Assembly (NCBI RefSeq): GCF_001904615.1
Contig: NZ_MRBY01000008.1
Location: 1-64,000 of the forward strand
DNA: 64,000 nucleotides
Origin: [Limnothrix rosea] IAM M-220
GTDB lineage: Bacteria; Cyanobacteriota; Cyanobacteriia; Cyanobacteriales; MRBY01
Direction: 5' to 3'
The notes under the pieces are model-generated. The model did no database searches, was not told where the DNA came from, and saw only the letters and a list, made by a program, of their open reading frames with translations. Positions 19,670 through 27,310 of this stretch are shown here, in pieces. The stretch's first letter is position 1; every line of letters starts with the position of its first letter. Both the position numbers and the translations under genes were made by a program.

Positions 19670-20575
19670 TCACCCATCCTTTTCACCAAAAACCATCTGC
19701 ACAGCCATCGTCGTTGCCCCCCGTTTGTGATACTTATCCGCCCAAGTGCGCATCAGCTCATCCAGCTCCGCTTGCGCCGCAGGCAAATCTGCATCAGGAA
19801 TATCTAACGACTCAAAAATACGCATCACATTGGACTTTTTCTCCGCCCACTCCCGCATCAAGCGAAAATACCGTGCCGTATCCTCCACCATCGTATAAAT
19901 CCGCTCATCCTCGCCCTCCGGCGCATAGGTCGGACGCTGCAATACGTAATAGGGCATCCCCCAAGGATTATCCAAACGCATCACCGTTTCCGAATGCAAC
20001 AAGCGACGCTTAATATGTTCAGCCAAAGCCTCACTCAAAGGCATACGCCGATCATCAGGAAACTTCTCCTGCGATCGCTGGTGGAGAAATTCGATCAGAT
20101 CAGCAAACTGTAGCGAACTAATCACCTGAGCCCGGGGCAGACCTTCAGGCAAACGTTGCTCAAAATACTCACGATGCTCCAAAGAAAGCTGATTTCCAGA
20201 CATGGGAGACTGACCATCCCGCAACGGATAATGCTCTAGCCACGCAAAAGGCAGTTCAATCAAATACGAAGGTTCCTGAGAACCCAACATTTTTAGGAGC
20301 TGACCTTCCCGCAGCGCCGTCTCAATCTCCTTGACAATAACCTTGACACGCTTCGGCTCAATATGGTGTAGATGCCCCGTCATCCGGAGATTACCATCTT
20401 GCTCCTGATAAGTCGTATAGATAGCGCACTTCGCCGCTGTTGCCGCTGCATCCAGAAAAGCCCCATGACGATAACCATTACCTCGCAACACACAGAATGC
20501 TAGATATAACAAAATTTCGTCGAGGGCACTCGGATTTAAGTCTTTAAGTAAATCCAATTCAGTTTTCATCACCAT
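19670..20575 (-). CDS. Conserved cyanobacterial protein of unknown function
   Basis: A 301-residue soluble protein without signal peptide or membrane segments. It starts MVMKTELDLLKDLNPSALDEIL (second Met also possible). Notable segments are FCVLRGNGYRHGAFLDAAATAAKCAIYTTY near the N-terminus and ERIYTMVEDTARYFRLMREWAE near residue 225. The composition is even and helical throughout. I do not recognise the family. It converges with aspS and is divergent from the peptide gene at 20896, leaving a 320-bp shared upstream region. Confidence 0.65.
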   Translation of the reverse strand: MVMKTELDLLKDLNPSALDEILLYLAFCVLRGNGYRHGAFLDAAATAAKCAIYTTYQEQDGNLRMTGHLHHIEPKRVKVIVKEIETALREGQLLKMLGSQEPSYLIELPFAWLEHYPLRDGQSPMSGNQLSLEHREYFEQRLPEGLPRAQVISSLQFADLIEFLHQRSQEKFPDDRRMPLSEALAEHIKRRLLHSETVMRLDNPWGMPYYVLQRPTYAPEGEDERIYTMVEDTARYFRLMREWAEKKSNVMRIFESLDIPDADLPAAQAELDELMRTWADKYHKRGATTMAVQMVFGEKDG

Positions 20576-20828
20576 GTCGATTAGGTCAACAGTCTTTAAA
20601 AATGTGGATGAGAGAGGAAATTATTGCATTACGAGGCGAGACCGCTTTCGTTAATTTGGATTAGGCGAATGACTACCCTACCAATGAAATGATACAGCCT
20701 TGATGCGATGAACCCTAGCAATATCGAGGATTATTTCGAATCCAATGACTTAATTGTAAGCAACTTTTTCCACTATGGTCGAGGCGATATAACTATTATC
20801 TAATTTTCCCAAAAAAACCATCAGAAAT

Positions 20829-20834
20829 TCCGGA
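20829..20834 (+). promoter_or_regulatory. DIF1-type promoter motif TCCGGA upstream of patX-like gene
   Basis: TCCGGA ends 61 nt before the ATG of the RGSGR peptide gene. The DIF1 motif, found near -35 of differentiation-induced promoters in Anabaena, has been reported within about 70 nt upstream of patX genes across filamentous cyanobacteria. Eighteen bases later TAGAGA (20853-20858) could serve as a weak -10, putting the transcript start near 20865. No NtcA site (GTA-N8-TAC) was seen nearby, which fits a strain that does not make heterocysts. Confidence 0.7.
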
Positions 20835-20895
20835 GAGGTTGACTTGTCTAAGTAGAGAGAAATGTACCCTTTAAAGTCCATCTGGGCAATCTGCT

Positions 20896-21111
20896 ATGAC
20901 CACTAAAAATGCAATGGTAATGCTCCTTTCTATCGGTCTTTTCTCTACTTTAAGTGTATTTGGAGAGTCAGCACAAAGTTCTATCTCTAAAACTACTGAA
21001 AAAAATATTTTACTCAGTGATTCAAACTCAGTAGAAGTTGCAGAAAGAGGCAGCGGCAGGATTGAGCCGAGTGCAACTTCTAGCGCTTTTGAACGTCATT
21101 GTTTTAGCTAG
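20896..21111 (+). CDS. patX: PatX-like secreted peptide carrying the RGSGR HetR-inhibitor motif
   Basis: The 71-residue product has an N-terminal hydrophobic segment (residues 6-22, AMVMLLSIGLFSTLSVF) consistent with export, a Ser/Thr-rich middle, and VAERGSGRIEPS at residues 48-59. ERGSGR is identical to the end of PatS, the diffusible peptide that binds HetR and blocks heterocyst differentiation. Small size, signal sequence, internal RGSGR and the upstream TCCGGA together match PatX, the family that accompanies HetR in filamentous cyanobacteria, including non-heterocystous ones. The ATG at 20896 has no strong Shine-Dalgarno; a start at Met7 would still keep export. A second peptide gene follows 115 bp downstream. 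HetR is not in this window. Confidence 0.82.
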   Translation: MTTKNAMVMLLSIGLFSTLSVFGESAQSSISKTTEKNILLSDSNSVEVAERGSGRIEPSATSSAFERHCFS

Positions 21112-21226
21112 TTATTGCGCACTTTTATTTATCAGGATATGACACAAGTTCATTGGTAAATAATAGGTTATTTCATATTTATCAGGGTTTGTTTCTCACC
21201 ATATTTATTACCTTTGAGGGATTACG

Positions 21227-21397
21227 GTGAAATATTATATTCTTGCTGGCAGTTTATTATTAAGCGTTTGTCTTGCACCGAAAATCGCGAGGGCTAACGA
21301 CTCTCTGTCTATGCTGCAAATAGAACAGAATTTATCTTCGAAAGAAGGAAATACCTGTAGTTATGTTCGTGGCTGTGGTCGTCGCGATAAGGTTTAG
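21227..21397 (+). CDS. Second small secreted peptide with RGCGR motif
   Basis: A GTG start at 21227 with GAGGG six bases upstream opens a 56-residue frame. Residues 1-23 form a textbook signal peptide (LAGSLLLSVCLAP core, ending ARA before ND), giving a 33-residue mature peptide. Its C-terminal part reads CSYVRGCGRRDKV: RGCGR (residues 48-52) differs from the HetR-binding RGSGR by one residue, Ser to Cys. Cys44 and Cys50 could form a disulfide around the motif. It lies directly downstream of the PatX-like gene with no terminator between, so co-transcription is plausible. No TCCGGA motif precedes it. Function is unknown; a paralog of PatX or a mimic/antagonist is an inference. Confidence 0.7.
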   Translation: MKYYILAGSLLLSVCLAPKIARANDSLSMLQIEQNLSSKEGNTCSYVRGCGRRDKV

Positions 21398-21420
21398 GGT
21401 TTGAATTACTCAGTTTTTTC

Positions 21421-21526
21421 TAATACCAATTCAAAAAAATAGAGCTACTAATGGGTGAACAAAAATCCTTATTTGATAGGCAATTTAGGATTGTGTTTGT
21501 GGATTTTCTAAAATCATTTGGTATAA
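21421..21526. repeat. Possible small MITE-like inverted repeat
   Basis: The segment starts TAATACCAATTC and ends ATTTGGTATAA, imperfect inverted ends of a type (TAATACCAA...TTGGTAT) frequently seen at the borders of small cyanobacterial repeats. It is about 106 bp and non-coding, between the peptide gene and egtB. No second copy was found in the window and no clear target duplication, so the call is tentative. Confidence 0.4.
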
Positions 21527-21550
21527 GGTTTGGAATTTTGTAATTAGCTA

Positions 21551-22816
21551 TTATTGGGCACAACGAAAACCAGCGAAAATCTCCCTTGTCCAAGGGTGAT
21601 ACCAGTTGCGGAAAGTATTACGAATCCCCCATTTTCGGGTCACCCAACTACCGCCACGCAAAATCAAATGCTCGTTATCAAAATAGCTGGCAGAGTAGCC
21701 TTTATAGGGATAGGCCACAAAGTTGGGGTAGGGTTGAAAGACTGAGGTTGTCCATTCCCAAATATTACCGAGGCAGTCAGCACAACGGTAAAAGCTTTGA
21801 TTGTTTGTGTAGTGGTTTACGGGAACAATGCCTGCGTTTTGTAGGCTATGGTTGCAATAGTCATCATGCCAATTTGTGCCCCAAGGATAGGGTTGAGATT
21901 GTTTGGTGTCTGGTTGCCAAGCGGCTGCTTTTTCCCACTCGTATTCGCTGGGTAAACGTTTGCCGATAAAGTTTGCGTAGGCTTCGGCTTCGTAATAGCT
22001 TATGCCACAAACGGGGTAGTCTCGGAAGTTCTCTGGTTCTAGCCAATATAGGGGTTGGGTGACTTGGGCTTGAGTTTGCCATTGCCATCCTGTTTTACTC
22101 CAGTATTTTCTTGACTGATATCCGTTTGCATGAATAAATTTTTGAAAGTCGCCGTGGGTTACGGGATAACGGTCGATTTGATAGGTTTCAAGGTGAACCC
22201 AATGGGGCGATCGCTCGTTATCTTGGGCAATCATATCTTCTGAACCACAACGAAATTTTCCGGCAGGGATTGTGATCATTTCCGGTTTTACGGGATCATT
22301 GTCAAGATTTTGGCTTGGGCTAAAAATGGGTTGTCCGGTGTTGAATTTATGGAGTGCTAAGATGAAGGCAATGGTTTCGTTGTGCTGAGTTTCGTGTTGT
22401 AGTAGCCACCACCATAGTCTTGCTTGTTCGTGCACAGGGGCGATCGCCAAATAGTCAAAAACTTTTTCGCGAACAGTATTTAAATAATCGTCAATAACCT
22501 CAAAACTGGGCAATTCTTGGCGTTTTTCTTTTGGTAAACCGTCGGCTGCAAATAGTTGGCGATATTCTGTAAATATTGGCGCTTTTCCTGCCAAATGCTC
22601 TAAAATCCACAGTGCTTCGGTAAAGGCAATATGGCCTAAATGCCAACCTACTGGACTAAAGGTTGGGTGTGCCTGTTGGCAAAATGTTTGCTCGTTAATG
22701 TCGGCAAATAGGTTTAAAGTGAGCTGTCGCGATTCTGTATAGGCTTGTTTGAGTTGGGCTTTGAGGTCTCTGTTGTAGTCGGATTTACTGGGCGATCGCC
22801 TCGATGTGTAGCTCAC
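21551..22816 (-). CDS. egtB: EgtB-like sulfoxide synthase (ergothioneine biosynthesis)
   Basis: EgtB uses non-heme iron and oxygen to join a thiol to trimethyl-histidine (hercynine). The 421-residue protein has a DinB-like helical bundle (about 10-170) with the iron ligands in VGWHLGHIAF and HETQHNETI (HX3H), and a C-terminal FGE/sulfatase-modifying domain with PVTHGDFQKFIHANGY, EWEKAAAW and the final LRGGSWVTRKWGIRNTFRNW...GFRC segment. Its start overlaps the end of the downstream-numbered egtC gene by 32 bp, implying translational coupling. Related enzymes (OvoA, SenA) have the same architecture, so the thiol donor is not certain. The methyltransferase EgtD is not in the window. Confidence 0.86.
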   Translation of the reverse strand: MSYTSRRSPSKSDYNRDLKAQLKQAYTESRQLTLNLFADINEQTFCQQAHPTFSPVGWHLGHIAFTEALWILEHLAGKAPIFTEYRQLFAADGLPKEKRQELPSFEVIDDYLNTVREKVFDYLAIAPVHEQARLWWWLLQHETQHNETIAFILALHKFNTGQPIFSPSQNLDNDPVKPEMITIPAGKFRCGSEDMIAQDNERSPHWVHLETYQIDRYPVTHGDFQKFIHANGYQSRKYWSKTGWQWQTQAQVTQPLYWLEPENFRDYPVCGISYYEAEAYANFIGKRLPSEYEWEKAAAWQPDTKQSQPYPWGTNWHDDYCNHSLQNAGIVPVNHYTNNQSFYRCADCLGNIWEWTTSVFQPYPNFVAYPYKGYSASYFDNEHLILRGGSWVTRKWGIRNTFRNWYHPWTREIFAGFRCAQ

Positions 22817-23555
22817 GGTTTTCGTCGATGGTGATTAAACTTTGTTCAGGAAAAGATTGCCAGGGACTGTCGTCTAAAGGCTCTGAGGCTAGGGTAATCC
22901 CCCGGTCATCTTCTCGAAAATATAACGTAGGAACAGGGGCGCGGTGGGCATAACGAGTGGCAAAGATGCGTTTACCGTCACTTAAAATGATATTGGTAGA
23001 AAAATGCGTATCATATTCTGTTGCTAATAAAGTTAGTTCTTTAATTGCGGTTAATAATGCCGTTTTTAAACAGTCTTTATACTCGGTTAAAATTAATGCA
23101 AAAATATGTTCTGAGTCCGTTGTTCCGTGGACATTTTGATATAAATAATCGTTTAAATGGGCGCGAATGGGACGGTATAAAGTTTGCCGGAAATTATTGA
23201 TATAACCGTTATGAATAAAGCTCATTTTTTGTTCGACAAAGGGTTGACAATTTCCCAAATCAACGGGCAATCCGGGTGTCGCACTACGGACGTAGGCAAG
23301 GATGCAATGGGATTCTAAATAACGGCTAATTTGCGGTAAATTTACGTCGCTCCAAATGGGCAGTAAACTTTTGTAAGTATAGGGAAAATCATCTTTTTCT
23401 GGGTGATACCAACCAATCCCAAAACCATCAGCATTGAGCAGTCCCGCTGTCATTTCTTTAGGGTGATAGCTTTGAACTTCAAGGGAATGTTCTGGCTCTA
23501 AAAGCAGGCGATCGCCTTGGATAGGTTCACCGATGTAGGCAAGTAAACGACACAT
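22785..23555 (-). CDS. egtC: EgtC-like class II glutamine amidotransferase
   Basis: The 256-residue protein begins MCRLLAYIGEP: Cys2 is the N-terminal nucleophile exposed after Met removal. NADGFGIGWYHPE, CILAYVRSATPG, NCQPFV and SFIHNGYINNF are the conserved Ntn-hydrolase glutaminase segments. In actinobacteria EgtC removes the glutamyl group from the gamma-glutamyl sulfoxide intermediate made by EgtB. Its first position in the minus-strand transcript and the 32-bp overlap with egtB support pairing in the same pathway. Cyanobacterial EgtB enzymes may accept free cysteine, in which case EgtC would have a different role. Confidence 0.85.
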   Translation of the reverse strand: MCRLLAYIGEPIQGDRLLLEPEHSLEVQSYHPKEMTAGLLNADGFGIGWYHPEKDDFPYTYKSLLPIWSDVNLPQISRYLESHCILAYVRSATPGLPVDLGNCQPFVEQKMSFIHNGYINNFRQTLYRPIRAHLNDYLYQNVHGTTDSEHIFALILTEYKDCLKTALLTAIKELTLLATEYDTHFSTNIILSDGKRIFATRYAHRAPVPTLYFREDDRGITLASEPLDDSPWQSFPEQSLITIDENRELHIEAIAQ

Positions 23556-23612
23556 AAAACAAACGACGATAAACCATAAAACTTTTGACTATCCTACTAT
23601 CCTAAAGACTTT

Positions 23613-24734
23613 TTATTCCCAGAGACGACGGCGGGGCTTGCCGTTTAGCTTTGTGTGGGCATCTTTTAATAATTTAGGAATCTGTAAATGTTCTGGGCAA
23701 CGGGGCAAACAATCGCCACATTCGGTACAGGCATTGCCTTTGCGGCCGGGAAACCAATGTCCCGCATTTTCTAACATTTGATAGCGATATTCGCCGTAAC
23801 CTTGCATGTCGTAGGCGATCGCCAAATTTCTGAGACGCAAAATTTCGGGAATGTTAATGTCCTCTGGGCAAGGTAAACACTCATAACATTGGGAGCATTG
23901 ATCCGCTTGGAGGGTTTGTTTTTGGTGCTGTTCGAGGCCACGGAAAATGTCTGATTCCTCCGCTGTTAAAGGTTTTGTTTGGTCGGCGATCGCCGCTAGA
24001 TTATCCAGCTCATCAGGTATGGCTGCCCCAAAACTGAGGGTTGTGATGCGCGGATCTGCTAGTAAAAATCGATAGCTGAGTGGCAACGGGTCAAAGGGTT
24101 CGCAGAGCTTTTCTAAAGTTTCAGGAGGTTGGTACAGCTGTCCACCTTTATCGGCTGGCGAAATAATAAAAATCCCCATATCTCGCTCCGATGCGGCGGC
24201 GATCGCCTGACCATTACGCTGAAAAAAATAGTAATAATGCAGATTGATAAATTCAAAGAGATTCGTGGCGATCGTTTTTAAAATCAGCTCTAAACTGCCA
24301 TGGGTAGAAAAACCAATGTGCCGAACTTTGCCCGCAGCCTGAAGCTCCGCTAAAACCTCAAAACCACCATTAATGACCCAATCCAAATGCTGTTGTAGAT
24401 TAATGCCATGAACCGCCACCGCATCAAGATATTCAACGCCCAAGAATTTTAACGAACGCTCAATCCGTTTTAGGATGCCCTGCCGATTGCCCTTTGGTAA
24501 CACCTTTGTGGTGAGATAAATATGCTCCCGTTGTACCGACAAATCCGACAGCGATCGCCCTAAAAATTTTTCACTATTGCCGTAGCTCGGAGCCGTTTCA
24601 AAATGGTTAATACCCAGCCCAAGGGCACGACAAACCGTTGCCGACATCGTGGCCTGATCCGCCAAAGCCCGCATTGTACCGAGGGAAAACACCGATAGCT
24701 CTAAATTTGTTTTCCCAAATCGCCGATATTGCAT
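23613..24734 (-). CDS. Aldo/keto reductase with C-terminal ferredoxin-like iron-sulfur domain
   Basis: The 373-residue protein has an N-terminal AKR barrel (RFGKTNLELSVFSLGTMR; NHFETAPSYGNSEKFLG with catalytic-type Asp replaced around FETAPSYG; IGFSTHG) and two cysteine clusters near the C-terminus: CSQCYECLPCPEDI (about 286-299) and CTECGDCLPRCPEHL (about 340-354). The second reads as a classical 4Fe-4S motif and the first as a variant. Such fusions are widespread but without a defined substrate. It lies 57 bp upstream of egtC in the same direction and 15 bp downstream of the TPR gene, so these may form one operon. Confidence 0.87.
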   Translation of the reverse strand: MQYRRFGKTNLELSVFSLGTMRALADQATMSATVCRALGLGINHFETAPSYGNSEKFLGRSLSDLSVQREHIYLTTKVLPKGNRQGILKRIERSLKFLGVEYLDAVAVHGINLQQHLDWVINGGFEVLAELQAAGKVRHIGFSTHGSLELILKTIATNLFEFINLHYYYFFQRNGQAIAAASERDMGIFIISPADKGGQLYQPPETLEKLCEPFDPLPLSYRFLLADPRITTLSFGAAIPDELDNLAAIADQTKPLTAEESDIFRGLEQHQKQTLQADQCSQCYECLPCPEDINIPEILRLRNLAIAYDMQGYGEYRYQMLENAGHWFPGRKGNACTECGDCLPRCPEHLQIPKLLKDAHTKLNGKPRRRLWE

Positions 24735-24749
24735 TGTGATTGTTAGTCC

Positions 24750-25820
24750 TTAACTGTCTTCAATGGCAGCTAGTAGCGCATCAATTTTGCGTTCGCCCTG
24801 CTTATTATTTTGCAGACGATAGAGTTTTTTGGCTGTTTCTAAAGCCTCGATAGCTTCAGAAGTTCGGCTACGCCCTTGAAACGACAAACCAAGATTTTCA
24901 AATACTTGGGGATCATTAGGCGCAAGTTCGCTCAATTGGCGATAGGCAATAATTGCAATGAGATAATCTTGATCCTTAAACGCCGCAGAAGCTAAACCGG
25001 ACATCGCCGCTGTGGACTGGGCATCTAATTCCGTTGCCCGCTGGTAAGCGTTAATCGCTTCGGCATAGACCCCTTGATTTTCGTAGATTTGACCAATTTT
25101 TAGCTGTACTTTAAAGTCCCGGGGGGCAAGACGACGGGCTTCTTCGAGGAAGGCGATCGCCTTGGCTTTGTCTCCTAAACCAAACCAAGTAATGGCAGCC
25201 TGCACCCGTAGATCACCATCGGTTGGTAAAGCACGAAAAGCATTATCCAGTAAATCAGCGGCATCTCGGTTACGGCGCAGTTGGAGCAAACTAGCGATAC
25301 TATTGCGAATCGCATCGGCATTGTTGGGGTTGAGCTGCAAAACTCGCTGATAGGCGCTATGGGCTTCGCTATACCGTTCCCCACGGAAAAAAACCGTCGC
25401 TAAACCGAGATTATATTTAATGTTATCTGGCTCTAGTTCCACGGCACGGCGATAGGCATTAATGGCGTTAGTATAGTCACTGCTATTGCCTAAGCTAAAG
25501 CCGAGGGCATAGTAAAACTGGGCATTGTCATTTTCTAACTGCACTGCCCGCTGGTAGGCGATCGCCGCCTCCTGAAAATTCCCCAGCTGAGCATGGGCAT
25601 ATCCCAAACCCGCATAAATACGAGCATTATCATTATCGAGTCGCGCCGCATCTCCATAGCGTTGCACCGCATCCGCAAAGTTTTGACTTTGAACCGCCTC
25701 ATTTCCCTGCTTAAGCAGCGTATCCAGTTGTGGGTTTGCCCGTAATGCTGTCGGAATAACCAACTGGGTGGCGATCGCCAAACCGAAACCAAATATCCAA
25801 CGAGAGAAACGATTACCCAT
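24750..25820 (-). CDS. Secreted or periplasmic TPR-repeat protein
   Basis: The frame can start at a TTG at 25829, but the ATG at 25820 gives a cleaner signal sequence (MGNRFSRWIFGFGLAIATQLVIPTALRA). The 356-residue product then contains about eight or nine tandem tetratricopeptide repeats from residue 30 to 345, for example YAGLGYAHAQLGNFQEAAIA, NLGLATVFFRGERYSEAHSA and GQIYENQGVYAEAINAYQ. TPR scaffolds mediate protein contacts; here export suggests a thylakoid-lumen, periplasmic or outer-envelope assembly role, but no partner can be named. It is 15 bp upstream of the aldo/keto reductase. Confidence 0.85.
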   Translation of the reverse strand: MGNRFSRWIFGFGLAIATQLVIPTALRANPQLDTLLKQGNEAVQSQNFADAVQRYGDAARLDNDNARIYAGLGYAHAQLGNFQEAAIAYQRAVQLENDNAQFYYALGFSLGNSSDYTNAINAYRRAVELEPDNIKYNLGLATVFFRGERYSEAHSAYQRVLQLNPNNADAIRNSIASLLQLRRNRDAADLLDNAFRALPTDGDLRVQAAITWFGLGDKAKAIAFLEEARRLAPRDFKVQLKIGQIYENQGVYAEAINAYQRATELDAQSTAAMSGLASAAFKDQDYLIAIIAYRQLSELAPNDPQVFENLGLSFQGRSRTSEAIEALETAKKLYRLQNNKQGERKIDALLAAIEDS

Positions 25821-26025
25821 AAATAGCAACGTAACGTTTTTTTACAGAATTGTGCGTCCGATTCTAACATGCAGCCCAGAGAATCTGTTTTCCGCACAAA
25901 AAAGAAGCTGATCTGGATCAACTTCTCAATATTTATGCAGCACCATGAGATATCAAGACGCACTAATCGTTTATCAGTGAAGTCGAAATGGTTCAAAAAT
26001 AGCCTTGGTGAGCTAACCTCAGACC

Positions 26026-27150
26026 TTATTTTTTCTTTTTATCTTTATCGTCCTTTTCCGCTGTCGCTTTACCATCACCATTGCTACTGGCTTCAACTTT
26101 CACCTCAGCTTTCGTCGTATCCCCAGCATCTTCTGCAAAACCCATAGAACTGAGATCTAGATTTTCCTGGACTTTTTTGTGCACAACACTCGTAATCTCA
26201 GGATTATCCTCGAAATATTTCACCGCATTGTCACGGCCTTGGGCAATATTTTCGCCTTCATAGCTATACCATGCCCCTTTACGATTTACGATGCCCGTTT
26301 GTTCCGCAAGATCGAGCATACAGCCCACACTGGAAATCCCCTTCCCAAAAATGATGTCAAATTCAGCAATGCGGAATGGGGGCGCAACTTTATTTTTGGC
26401 GACTTTTACCTTCGCGCGAATGCCAAATTCCCCTTGAGCACCTTTTTTCAAGGTCTGAATACGGCGAATATCGAGACGAACTGAAGCATAAAACTTCAGC
26501 GCTGTACCGCCAGTGGTCACTTCCGGGCTACCGTAACTAATGCCAATTTTTTGCCGCAGCTGGTTGAGAAAAACCACAGTACAGCCAGAACGACCCATAT
26601 TTCCGGCAATTTTCCGGAGAGCTTTACTCATGAGACGTGCCTGTAAACCCACCTGCACATCACCCATTTCCCCTTCAATTTCAGCGCGGGGAACGAGGGC
26701 GGCAACGGAGTCAATCACAATCAAATCAACCGCCGCTGAACGGACTAACTGGTCTGTAATCTCTAGGGCTGATTCACCATTATCGGGCTGGGCAACGAGG
26801 AGATTGCCGATATCAACGCCAAGGGCTGCGGCATAGGTCGGATCTAGGGCATGCTCTGCGTCTACAAAGGCTGCAACACCGCCTGCTTTTTGCACTTCGG
26901 CGATCGCATGGAGGGCGACAGTGGTTTTACCAGAACTTTCTGGGCCATAAATCTCGACAATTCTACCTTTCGGGAAACCGCCACCCATTGCCAAGTCCAA
27001 AGTGAGAGCGCCACTGGGAATGGTTTCCACCCGCATTCGCGCCGCATCACCGAGACGCATAATCGCCCCTTTACCAAAGTTGCGCTCAATTTGATTTAAA
27101 ACAAGATTTAAAGCTTTTTCCTTATCGGGGTTTGTGGTAATAGCTGCCAT
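26026..27150 (-). CDS. recA: Recombinase RecA
   Basis: RecA forms filaments on single-stranded DNA and drives strand exchange; in E. coli-type systems it also activates LexA cleavage. The 374-residue protein shows the full core: Walker [13 protein letters not shown]-type region replaced by [26 protein letters not shown], Walker [13 protein letters not shown], loop L2 [19 protein letters not shown]. The C-terminus is an unusual lysine-rich, acidic-interrupted tail ending [10 protein letters not shown] perfect inverted repeat ACAGTA-N7-TACTGT lies at 27209-27227, 58 bp before the start codon, and may be a regulator site. Confidence 0.98.
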   Translation of the reverse strand: MAAITTNPDKEKALNLVLNQIERNFGKGAIMRLGDAARMRVETIPSGALTLDLAMGGGFPKGRIVEIYGPESSGKTTVALHAIAEVQKAGGVAAFVDAEHALDPTYAAALGVDIGNLLVAQPDNGESALEITDQLVRSAAVDLIVIDSVAALVPRAEIEGEMGDVQVGLQARLMSKALRKIAGNMGRSGCTVVFLNQLRQKIGISYGSPEVTTGGTALKFYASVRLDIRRIQTLKKGAQGEFGIRAKVKVAKNKVAPPFRIAEFDIIFGKGISSVGCMLDLAEQTGIVNRKGAWYSYEGENIAQGRDNAVKYFEDNPEITSVVHKKVQENLDLSSMGFAEDAGDTTKAEVKVEASSNGDGKATAEKDDKDKKKK

Positions 27151-27208
27151 TCGCTACCTCGGTTAGTGTCGATTCGTGGACTGGGTATTGTACGGGGTTG
27201 TTAGATCA

Positions 27209-27227
27209 ACAGTACTTATTTTACTGT
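27209..27227. promoter_or_regulatory. Perfect inverted repeat upstream of recA
   Basis: ACAGTA and TACTGT form a perfect dyad spaced by seven bases, 58 bp upstream of the recA start codon. This spacing fits a repressor operator near a promoter. It does not match the cyanobacterial LexA consensus that I know (RGTAC-N4-type), so the binding protein is unknown. Confidence 0.45.
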
Positions 27228-27310
27228 AGCCCCAAACAAAAGAGTATTAAGTTAGCTCACTAATGAGTCTCCATCTTAAACGGATTTTTTTCATCGTCAG
27301 CAAATATCCC

